NCBI GenBank assembly: GCA_905236735.1
Contig: CAJOOU010000006.1
Coordinates: 1 to 7,601 of the forward strand
Reading direction: 5' to 3'
Length of the DNA stretch: 7,601 nt
DNA from: an uncultured Eubacterium sp.
GTDB taxonomy: Bacteria; Bacillota; Clostridia; Lachnospirales; Lachnospiraceae
The notes beneath the pieces were generated by a model. That model made no database searches. It was not told the DNA's origin and was given only the letters and a program-made list of their open reading frames with translations. Every line of letters begins with the position of its first letter. Positions within the stretch are counted from its first letter, which is position 1. The translations under genes and the position numbers were made by a program. Positions 1 through 5,740 of this stretch are shown here, piece after piece.

Positions 1-963
1 CAGAAGCTGGTGTCAATTAACAATGATATTAAGAGCTATGAAGGTAGCAGGATAATGTGTCCCATAGTAATTGACAAGATTGACTCTTTCGGTCCGGTGG
101 AGGGAATATTTCAGCTCCTAACCTCGTGCGAATATCCTCATCTTTTGGCTGTGGCAACCGATATGCCGTTTGTGACTGCAGAATTTCTGGAAGCGTTTGC
201 AAATGAAGTAAAAGATGGAGATGATGCTCTTGTTATTACCACCTCAGATGGGAGGCTGCAGCCGCTTTGCTGTGTCTATGGCAGAAACTGTCTGGAGGTC
301 TTAAGACAGATGAGGGCAGAGGGAGACGGCAAAATAAGAAATCTCTTTGACAAGGTTAATACAAGATATATTGATATTACCGGGCTTGGTTTTAGTGATG
401 AAACTGTAAGAAATATAAATGAACCCGAGGACTATGAAAAGTATTTTGGTAAACGGGAGGAAAAGAAACTAAACCACTTTGATGAGAGCGGCAACGCAAT
501 AATGGTGGATGTGACAGACAAGGATATAACCGAGAGAGTTGCTGTTGCAAGGGGCAGTATTTTTGTAAGTAAGGATGTGTTTGAGGCAATAAAAAACGGC
601 ACAGCTGCAAAGGGTGATGTTCTGGGTGTGGCGAGAGTTGCGGGGATAATGGCAACAAAACGCACGGGAGAACTTATACCTATGTGCCATCCGCTCATGC
701 TTACAAAAGCTTCCGTGGACTTTGAATTGCATGAAGAGAGGCTAAGGGTGGATGCAATTTGCACGGTAAAGCTTAAAGGACGCACAGGAGTTGAAATGGA
801 AGCTCTTACCGGTGTGACGACCAGCCTTTTGACTGTTTATGATATGTGCAAGGCTATAGATAAGGGTATGGAAATAGGAGATGTATATCTTGTAAAAAAA
901 GACGGAGGAAAAAGCGGTCTATATGAAAATACTGGGAATAGTAGGAACAAGACGCAGCGGTAA
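1..963 (+). CDS. mobA-moaC: MobA-MoaC fusion (molybdenum cofactor guanylyltransferase / cyclic pyranopterin monophosphate synthase), 5' partial
   Basis: The reading frame is open to base 1 (codons CAG AAG CTG precede the GTG at 10), so the true start lies upstream and only the later part of the MobA domain is present. Counting from the GTG at 10, residues 1-148 resemble MobA, which transfers GMP from GTP to molybdopterin: they show GPVEGI (28-33), the metal-binding ATDMPF (49-54), a QPLCCVY segment (85-90) and the late NINEPEDYEKY (135-145). Residues about 153-306 are a complete MoaC, which rearranges the GTP-derived intermediate into cyclic pyranopterin monophosphate: MVDVTDKD (165-172), KGDVLGVARVAGI with the catalytic-type Lys201, the hallmark MCHPLML (225-231), GRTGVEMEALTG (257-268) and YDMCKA with Lys281. 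The junction (about 148-153) is short and charged. The last 41 nt overlap the next gene. Family identity is firm. The fusion is seen directly; whether both domains are active is inferred. Confidence 0.93.
   Translation, partial: QKLVSINNDIKSYEGSRIMCPIVIDKIDSFGPVEGIFQLLTSCEYPHLLAVATDMPFVTAEFLEAFANEVKDGDDALVITTSDGRLQPLCCVYGRNCLEVLRQMRAEGDGKIRNLFDKVNTRYIDITGLGFSDETVRNINEPEDYEKYFGKREEKKLNHFDESGNAIMVDVTDKDITERVAVARGSIFVSKDVFEAIKNGTAAKGDVLGVARVAGIMATKRTGELIPMCHPLMLTKASVDFELHEERLRVDAICTVKLKGRTGVEMEALTGVTTSLLTVYDMCKAIDKGMEIGDVYLVKKDGGKSGLYENTGNSRNKTQR
904..908 (+). promoter_or_regulatory. Distant ribosome binding site for the MobB-lyase gene
   Basis: GGAGG lies inside the end of the moaC reading frame, 14 nt before the ATG at 923, which is longer than usual. 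The ATG is still favoured because it opens directly into the MobB Walker A segment. Initiation probably depends partly on ribosomes terminating 41 nt downstream in moaC. Confidence 0.4.
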
Positions 964-2692
964 GACTACAACTATTACCATGCTGATAGAGGAACTGAAA
1001 AAAAGAGGCTATAAGGTTGGTACGATAAAGACAATTAACTGTCCTGTTTTTTCAATGGATGACCCAAAGTCCAATACCGCAAGACACAAAAAAGCAGGGG
1101 CTGATTTTGCTGTAGCCAGGGGTAAGGGCGAGACTGATATTTCATTTCCGAGGTCGATGGATCAAAATGAGGTAATAGAGAGAATAAAGGGAGAAGATAT
1201 TGATTATCTGATTCTTGAAGGAGATTTGTCGGCATCTGTGCCAAGAATAGTCTGTGCCCACACCAGGGAGGATGCTCAAAAAAGGATTACGGAAAAAACC
1301 TTTCTTGTCTCAGGAAAGATAGCAGATACAATGCAAACTGTGTGCGGTCTGCCGGCTGTAAGCGCGTTTAAGGATATTTCGGCGCTTTGCGATATGGTAA
1401 TGGAAAAGGTTAATGACACTGAGATACCGATTCAGCTAAATGAAGATACTTCAGCAAATACCTTAAACTGTATGCATGCCTGTGAAAATGACAGGAAAAG
1501 CACTCCTTCCGTTTTGAGGGACTATGATTTCGATAAGGAGGTAAACAGAAAAGATACAAACAGTGTAAAATGGGATCTTGCTAACGGTGCACTTCCTATG
1601 TGGATAGCGGATATGGACTTTGAGGCGCCGCCGGCTGTCAAAAGGGAGGTGCTCAAAAAAGCTCTTGAAGGAGTTTATGGTTATACCTGCCTTCCGGCAG
1701 GATGGCATGAAGCTTATATCTCGTGGTGGGACAGGAGGCATGGACTCAAAATCTGCGAAAATGAGCTGTTTTTCGCCAAAAGTGTACTTGCGGCTATATC
1801 GTCTGCTGTTAAATCTTTGACGAAAAATGGAGCTCAAATCGTACTACTTTCGCCTGTGTACAATCATTTTTATAAGAGTATTTCAAATAATAACAGGAAA
1901 ATATCAGAAAGCAGATTGGTATACGATGGAAATGAATATACAATAGATTTTGAGGAACTTGAAAAAAAACTTGCGGATGAACAATCTGAGATGATTTTTT
2001 TGTGCAATCCGCACAATCCGACAGGAAGAATATGGACCTTTGAAGAACTTGAAAGAATTAGTTTTTTATGCAAAAAACATAATGTAACCGTTCTTGCGGA
2101 TGAGATACATTGTGATATTACAAAACCTGGAAAAAAATACACGCCTTTTGCTGTGGCCAATACGGCGGGGGCTGCGTTTTTGACCTGCATGGCTCCGACA
2201 AAAGCCTTTAATCTTGCCGGACTTGATTCGGCGGCAGTATTCGTGAAGGATGATAATCTCAAACAACTCGTTAAAGACGGACTTATCAGAGATGAGGTCG
2301 CCGGAGCCAACGCTTTTGCGGCAACAGCGGCAGTAGCCGCATTTAATGAGGGCGAAGGCTGGATAAACGACCTTAACGCCTATATTTATGAGAATATCGA
2401 ATATGCCTGTGACTATTTCAAAAGTAATATCCCGGATATTAAACCGGTGGATATGGAGGCGACCTATCTGATGTGGGTAAATATCAGCAAATACGGGGTT
2501 TCGTCCAAGGAGTTCTCACGAATTGCAAGGGATAGATGCGGAGTTTATGTGACGCCGGGAGATGAGTACGGAAGTGGCGGAGAAGGATTTATCCGGATAA
2601 ATGTAGCTACTCAGAGAAAACGCCTTGAAAAAGGTCTTGAATGTCTGAAAAAAGTGGATGAAATACTAAAAAAGGAGGATGAAAATGTATAG
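923..2692 (+). CDS. MobB fused to a PatB/MalY-type PLP-dependent C-S lyase (aminotransferase fold I)
   Basis: This single 589-residue frame contains two unrelated enzymes. Residues 1 to about 165 are MobB, the GTP-binding partner of MobA in making guanylated Moco: P-loop GTRRSGKTT (8-16), VGTIKTINCP (32-41), the SNTARHKKAGA segment (50-60), a LILEGD strand end (96-101), and the usual late FLVSGKIADT (127-136). Residues 166-199 are a linker containing CMHAC (183-187). Residues about 200-589 are a full-length PatB/MalY cystathionine beta-lyase: VKWD (215-218), PMWIADMDF (225-233), CNPHNPTGR (361-369), LADEIH (391-396), PLP lysine Lys427 in APTKAFNLAGL, and the substrate-carboxylate Arg558 in GGEGFIRIN. 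Such lyases cleave cysteine or cystathionine to pyruvate, ammonia and a thiol or sulfide. The lyase domain lacks its own Met; the nearest in-frame alternative, TTG at 1514, has no good ribosome site. The protein is probably cytosolic. Domain calls are secure; a sulfur-delivery role in Moco maturation is inference. Confidence 0.92.
   Translation: MKILGIVGTRRSGKTTTITMLIEELKKRGYKVGTIKTINCPVFSMDDPKSNTARHKKAGADFAVARGKGETDISFPRSMDQNEVIERIKGEDIDYLILEGDLSASVPRIVCAHTREDAQKRITEKTFLVSGKIADTMQTVCGLPAVSAFKDISALCDMVMEKVNDTEIPIQLNEDTSANTLNCMHACENDRKSTPSVLRDYDFDKEVNRKDTNSVKWDLANGALPMWIADMDFEAPPAVKREVLKKALEGVYGYTCLPAGWHEAYISWWDRRHGLKICENELFFAKSVLAAISSAVKSLTKNGAQIVLLSPVYNHFYKSISNNNRKISESRLVYDGNEYTIDFEELEKKLADEQSEMIFLCNPHNPTGRIWTFEELERISFLCKKHNVTVLADEIHCDITKPGKKYTPFAVANTAGAAFLTCMAPTKAFNLAGLDSAAVFVKDDNLKQLVKDGLIRDEVAGANAFAATAAVAAFNEGEGWINDLNAYIYENIEYACDYFKSNIPDIKPVDMEATYLMWVNISKYGVSSKEFSRIARDRCGVYVTPGDEYGSGGEGFIRINVATQRKRLEKGLECLKKVDEILKKEDENV
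2672..2678 (+). promoter_or_regulatory. Ribosome binding site that fixes the mog start
   Basis: AAGGAGG sits at the end of the preceding gene. It directly abuts an ATG at 2679, too close for use, but is 6 nt before the ATG at 2685. This supports the later start. Confidence 0.75.
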
Positions 2693-3185
2693 AGTGGGAA
2701 TACTTACTGTGAGCGATAAAGGCTCGAAAGGAGAAAGGATTGATGAGTCGGGTCCTGAAATAAAAAGAATAATTGAAGAAAACGGCTATGAGACTGTATT
2801 TATGCATATTGTGCCGGACGAAAAAGATGAGATTGTAAGGGAAATGAAGGAGGCGGCAGACGGGAACCTCTGTGACCTTTTCCTTACTACCGGAGGAACG
2901 GGATTTGCAGAGAGAGATGTAACGCCGGAGGCAACTCTCGAAGCAGGAGAAAAGCGGGTGCCGGGTATACCGGAGGCGATGAGAGCGTATTCTATGACGA
3001 TTACACCAAGAGGAATGCTTTCGAGGGGGGAATGCGTTATAAGAAAGAAAACTCTTATACTCAATCTGCCCGGAAGTGTCAAGAGCGTAAGAGAAAATCT
3101 GGAGTATGTAATCGGGAATCTGGGGCATGGTCTTGACATACTCACAGGGAGGGATTCGGAGTGTGGCACACCGCATAAACACTAG
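2685..3185 (+). CDS. mog: Molybdopterin adenylyltransferase, Mog/MoaB family
   Basis: The product is 166 residues from ATG 2685. This start is preferred over ATG 2679 because of ribosome-site spacing, and it overlaps the upstream stop by 8 nt (ATGTATAG). The protein activates molybdopterin by adenylylation with ATP, giving the AMP adduct that MoeA uses for metal insertion. It opens with VGILTVSDKG, typical of the family, and carries the diagnostic LTTGGTG (67-73) followed by RDVTPEAT with Asp78, at the position of the essential Asp in E. coli MogA. GIPEAMR (94-100) and LNLPGSVKSVREN (127-139) complete the molybdopterin-binding fold. Length is normal for stand-alone MogA/MoaB; no MoeA domain is fused. 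The distinction between MogA and MoaB cannot be settled by eye, but the genomic setting supports a Moco role. It closes the tightly overlapped Moco block. Confidence 0.93.
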   Translation: MYRVGILTVSDKGSKGERIDESGPEIKRIIEENGYETVFMHIVPDEKDEIVREMKEAADGNLCDLFLTTGGTGFAERDVTPEATLEAGEKRVPGIPEAMRAYSMTITPRGMLSRGECVIRKKTLILNLPGSVKSVRENLEYVIGNLGHGLDILTGRDSECGTPHKH

Positions 3186-3202
3186 GGATGTGTTATTTTT
3201 AT
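3178..3202 (+). terminator. Weak candidate terminator after mog
   Basis: AACAC (3178-3182) can pair with GTGTT (3190-3194) around a 7-nt loop, followed by ATTTTTAT. The stem is only 5 bp and AT-rich, and it overlaps the mog stop codon. If real it would be leaky, letting some transcripts read into the diaphorase genes. Confidence 0.25.
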
Positions 3203-3216
3203 AACGATATAAATTA

Positions 3217-3245
3217 TTGAAAAAAAAACGCATTAGTGCTATTCT
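3217..3245 (+). promoter_or_regulatory. Candidate sigma-A promoter with extended -10 for the diaphorase genes
   Basis: TTGAAA (3217-3222, 5 of 6 to consensus) is separated by 17 nt from TATTCT (3240-3245, 4 of 6), which is preceded by the extended -10 triplet TGC (3237-3239). Transcription would start near 3252, giving a leader of roughly 28 nt before the GTG at 3280. The gap of 94 nt is the only real intergenic space in the plus-strand block, which favours a promoter here. It is a pattern match only. Confidence 0.45.
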
Positions 3246-3266
3246 AATTTTGAATGAAAATGATAT

Positions 3267-3273
3267 AGGAGGT
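3267..3273 (+). promoter_or_regulatory. Ribosome binding site selecting GTG 3280 for the NuoE-like gene
   Basis: AGGAGGT ends 6 nt before GTG 3280. A longer in-frame reading from TTG 3217 would add 21 residues (beginning MKKKRISAIL) with no ribosome site, and would place the start on the putative -35 box, so the GTG is chosen. Confidence 0.8.
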
Positions 3274-3279
3274 ATTTTT

Positions 3280-3771
3280 GTGGAAGCAAAAAAGACAGTT
3301 CCTTTTAAGGGGACAAAAGAGCAGGAAGCACAGCTTTATGATGTAATCAATCGTCTTAAAGACACTAAAGCTCCGATAATGCCTATTCTGCAGCAGTCGC
3401 AGGATATTTACGGTTATCTGCCTTTAGAGGTACAGCAGATAATTTCTAAAGAAACCGGAGTTCCGCTCGGACAAATCTATGGCATAGTTACATTCTATTC
3501 AATGTTCAACCTTTATCCGAAAGGAGAGTACAGAATATCTGTCTGTCTCGGTACGGCTTGTTATGTAAAAGGTTCCGGTGGGATTTTTGAAAAGTTCAAA
3601 GAGAAGCTTGGAATAGACGGTGGAGAATGCACGGAAGACGGCAAGTATTCACTCGATGCCTGCAGATGCGTTGGAGCATGTGGTATGGCACCTATTGTTA
3701 CAGTAAATGATGAAGTATTCGGACGCCTCACGGTTGATGATGTGGACGGCATCATTGCCAAGTTTGCGTAA
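3280..3771 (+). CDS. hndA: NuoE-family [2Fe-2S] subunit of a soluble NAD-linked complex (HydC/HndA-like)
   Basis: The product is 163 residues from GTG 3280, the usual length for a stand-alone NuoE/HydC/HndA. It has the N-terminal helical bundle (APIMPILQQSQDIYGYLP, about 31-48; GQIYGIVTFYSMF, 64-76) and a thioredoxin-like ferredoxin fold carrying one [2Fe-2S] cluster: Cys89-x4-Cys94 in VCLGTACYVKG and Cys130-x3-Cys134 in CVGACGMAP. In this family the subunit docks on NuoF and relays electrons close to the flavin in hydrogenases or formate dehydrogenases that use NAD(P)H. It is cytosolic: no membrane segment is visible, and no membrane Nuo subunits are nearby. It is first in a compact three-gene set, 3 nt downstream of which the next ribosome site begins. 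Family membership is sure; the exact complex (hydrogenase or formate dehydrogenase) is not. Confidence 0.94.
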   Translation: MEAKKTVPFKGTKEQEAQLYDVINRLKDTKAPIMPILQQSQDIYGYLPLEVQQIISKETGVPLGQIYGIVTFYSMFNLYPKGEYRISVCLGTACYVKGSGGIFEKFKEKLGIDGGECTEDGKYSLDACRCVGACGMAPIVTVNDEVFGRLTVDDVDGIIAKFA

Positions 3772-3787
3772 ATCGGAGGTGGAATAA

Positions 3788-4150
3788 ATGACTTTAGAAG
3801 AACTTAAGAAGATTAAAGATAAAATGCAGGGTCCTCTTGGACTTGAAAGCGGAAGCGGTATGAGAGTGGTAGTCGGTATGGCTACATGCGGAATTGCCAG
3901 CGGCGCCCGCCCTGTACTTGATGCAATTGCCGATGAAGTAAAGGCTAAAAACATTGATAATGTTTCGGTACTTCAGACAGGTTGTATAGGACTTTGCCAG
4001 TATGAGCCTATTGTTGAAATAATAGAGCCGGGCAAGGAAAAGGTTACTTACATCAAGATGACTCCGGACAAGGCTAAACGCGTTGTAGAGGAGCATATCG
4101 CAGGCGGTAAGCCGATTGCAGAGTTCACGCTCGCTACAGAAAATGTTTAG
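3788..4150 (+). CDS. hndB: Small thioredoxin-like [2Fe-2S] ferredoxin, HndB-like
   Basis: The product is 120 residues, from ATG 3788 with GGAGG (3775-3779) 8 nt upstream. It resembles the HndB subunit of NADP-reducing hydrogenases and the N-terminal ferredoxin domain that is part of HydB in other bacteria. A short helical lead (LEELKKIKDKM) is followed by VVVGMATCGIASGARPVLDA (Cys34) and TGCIGLCQYEP (Cys66, Cys70), then PGKEKVTYIKMTPDKAKRVVEEH. Only three cysteines occur in the whole protein, one fewer than the canonical four ligands; I recall HndB relatives with the same pattern, but this was not checked. Its place between the NuoE and NuoF genes, with 16-nt and 11-nt gaps, implies it forms part of the same complex as an electron relay. 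It is probably cytosolic. Confidence 0.88.
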   Translation: MTLEELKKIKDKMQGPLGLESGSGMRVVVGMATCGIASGARPVLDAIADEVKAKNIDNVSVLQTGCIGLCQYEPIVEIIEPGKEKVTYIKMTPDKAKRVVEEHIAGGKPIAEFTLATENV

Positions 4151-4154
4151 GAGG
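4149..4154 (+). promoter_or_regulatory. Ribosome binding site of the NuoF-like gene embedded in the hndB stop
   Basis: AGGAGG shares its first two bases with the TAG stop of the upstream gene (4148-4150) and lies 7 nt before ATG 4162. This is consistent with coupled, balanced synthesis of complex subunits. Confidence 0.8.
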
Positions 4155-4161
4155 ATATAAA

Positions 4162-5673
4162 ATGCAGGTAGAAGCAAGTGAAGTAAAAGCACTTAAAGAT
4201 ACTAATATATACAAATATCAGTACCGTATAGCACTTCGCAACTGCGGCGTCATCGATCCCGAAAATATTGATGAATATATCGGTACGGGCGGATATGAAG
4301 CTTTAGGCAAGGTGCTTACGGAGATGACTCCCGATGAGGTTATTGAGGAAGTGTTAAATTCCGGACTTCGTGGCCGTGGAGGTGCAGGTTTCCCGACAGG
4401 TATGAAGTGGAAATTTGCATCAGGTAACAGAGGAAATGTACAGAAGTATGTCTGTTGTAACGCCGATGAGGGTGACCCGGGTGCATTCATGGACCGTTCG
4501 GTTTTGGAGGGTGATCCTCATGTTGTACTTGAAGCTATGGCCATTGCCGGTTATGCTATAGGAGCCGATCAGGGATATATTTATGTCAGAGCCGAGTATC
4601 CTATTGCGGTAGAGAGACTTAAGATAGCCATTGCCCAGGCGAGAGAATACGGACTTTTAGGTAAGAATATTTTTGGCACTGATTTCTCATTTGATATTGA
4701 GCTTCGTCTTGGAGCCGGAGCGTTTGTTTGCGGTGAAGAGACAGCACTTATGACATCAATTGAAGGTAACCGCGGCGAGCCGAGACCTCGTCCGCCATTC
4801 CCGGCTGTAAAGGGACTTTTTGAGAGCCCGACAATTCTTAATAATGTAGAGACATGGGCAAATGTTCCGAGAATAATTGTAAACGGAGCAGAGTGGTTCT
4901 CAAATATCGGTTCGGAAAAGTCTAAGGGAACAAAGGTATTTGCCCTCGGTGGAAAGATTAACAATACCGGACTTGTTGAAATACCAATGGGTACACCTCT
5001 TCGTACTGTTATTGAAGATATCGGTGGAGGTATCCCTAACGGTAAAAAATTCAAGGCAGTTCAGACAGGTGGACCTTCGGGCGGATGTATCCCGGCAGAG
5101 CATTTTGATATTGCCATCGATTATGAAAACCTTGCAAGTATAGGTTCCATTGTAGGTTCCGGTGGAATGATTGTTATGGACGAAGATACCTGTATGGTAG
5201 ATATAGCCAAGTTCTTCCTTGACTTTACCGTAGATGAGTCCTGCGGTAAATGTACACCGTGTCGTATCGGTACAAAGAGAATGTATGAGCTTCTTGAAAA
5301 GATTACCGAAGGCAAGGGCAGCCTTGAAGACCTTGACAAGCTTGAGAATCTGGCTACACAGATTAAGACAGCTGCTCTTTGCGGACTCGGACAGACAGCT
5401 CCGAACCCTGTACTTTCAACTCTTAAATTCTTTAGAAAAGAGTATGAAGCACATGTTGTTGAGAAGAGATGTCCTGCAGGCGTATGTAAGAATCTCATTC
5501 ATTATGAGATTATTGCAGATAAGTGTAAAGGTTGTACAATCTGTGCACGCAACTGTCCGGCAGAGGCTATTGAAGGTACAGTCAGAGAGCCGCACACAAT
5601 TGATACTGATAAATGTATTAAGTGCGGTGTATGTATGGACAACTGTAGATTTGATGCTATTATCAAAAAATAA
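4162..5673 (+). CDS. hndC: NuoF-family FMN/NADH-binding subunit with C-terminal 2[4Fe-4S] ferredoxin domain (HydB/HndC-like)
   Basis: This 503-residue subunit oxidises or reduces NAD(P)H through FMN and passes electrons into iron-sulfur clusters. In order it shows the FMN-site GLRGRGGAGFPTG (68-80), CNADEGDPGAF (99-109), NADH-site CGEETAL (190-196) and RPRPPFP (208-214). An SLBB-like segment follows at about 260-320. A [4Fe-4S] site comes from Cys361, Cys364, Cys367 (CGKCTPC) plus Cys407 (CGLGQTAPNP). The segment CPAGVC (437-442), seen in HydB/HndC-type proteins, follows. A ferredoxin tail carries C455-x2-C458-x2-C461-x3-C465 and C485-x2-C488-x2-C491-x3-C495. The tail and the CPAGVC segment separate it from complex I NuoF and match bifurcating hydrogenase or formate dehydrogenase subunits. 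The N-terminal ferredoxin domain of longer HydB proteins is absent and is supplied by the upstream gene. No catalytic hydrogenase gene follows. Identity is very sure; bifurcation is inferred. Confidence 0.95.
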   Translation: MQVEASEVKALKDTNIYKYQYRIALRNCGVIDPENIDEYIGTGGYEALGKVLTEMTPDEVIEEVLNSGLRGRGGAGFPTGMKWKFASGNRGNVQKYVCCNADEGDPGAFMDRSVLEGDPHVVLEAMAIAGYAIGADQGYIYVRAEYPIAVERLKIAIAQAREYGLLGKNIFGTDFSFDIELRLGAGAFVCGEETALMTSIEGNRGEPRPRPPFPAVKGLFESPTILNNVETWANVPRIIVNGAEWFSNIGSEKSKGTKVFALGGKINNTGLVEIPMGTPLRTVIEDIGGGIPNGKKFKAVQTGGPSGGCIPAEHFDIAIDYENLASIGSIVGSGGMIVMDEDTCMVDIAKFFLDFTVDESCGKCTPCRIGTKRMYELLEKITEGKGSLEDLDKLENLATQIKTAALCGLGQTAPNPVLSTLKFFRKEYEAHVVEKRCPAGVCKNLIHYEIIADKCKGCTICARNCPAEAIEGTVREPHTIDTDKCIKCGVCMDNCRFDAIIKK

Positions 5674-5687
5674 GATAAATAAAACAC

Positions 5688-5725
5688 ATAAAAATACACC
5701 GGCTAGTCAGCCGGTGTATTTTTAT
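5688..5725. terminator. Bidirectional intrinsic terminator between convergent genes
   Basis: The arms 5688-5704 (ATAAAAATACACCGGCT) and 5709-5725 form a perfect 17-bp stem with a 4-nt AGTC loop. The core is GC-rich and the outer part is A on one side and T on the other, so both strands end with a U-run. It lies 15 nt after the NuoF-like stop and 15 nt after the chemoreceptor stop on the other strand, serving both. Confidence 0.93.
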
Positions 5726-5740
5726 TGCTTAAAACTTCTG

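Noticed and set aside
1514..2692. Separate lyase gene starting at an internal TTG (1514)
   Set aside because: The frame is continuous with MobB, there is no stop between them, and no ribosome site lies at a suitable distance. A minor internal product cannot be excluded but is not supported.
2607..3233. 208-codon minus-strand frame opposite mog
   Set aside because: It is composition-driven shadow coding opposite a highly conserved Mog protein. Its translation resembles no family I know.
3217..3279. Longer NuoE-like start at TTG 3217, adding 21 residues
   Set aside because: It has no ribosome site, the added residues do not look like the family, and the GTG at 3280 has AGGAGGT at ideal spacing and gives the normal family length.
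3186..3279. Molybdenum-cofactor riboswitch in the mog-hndA gap
   Set aside because: The gap is only 94 nt, AT-rich and lacks the multi-stem GC-containing structure expected. Only a short weak hairpin is visible.
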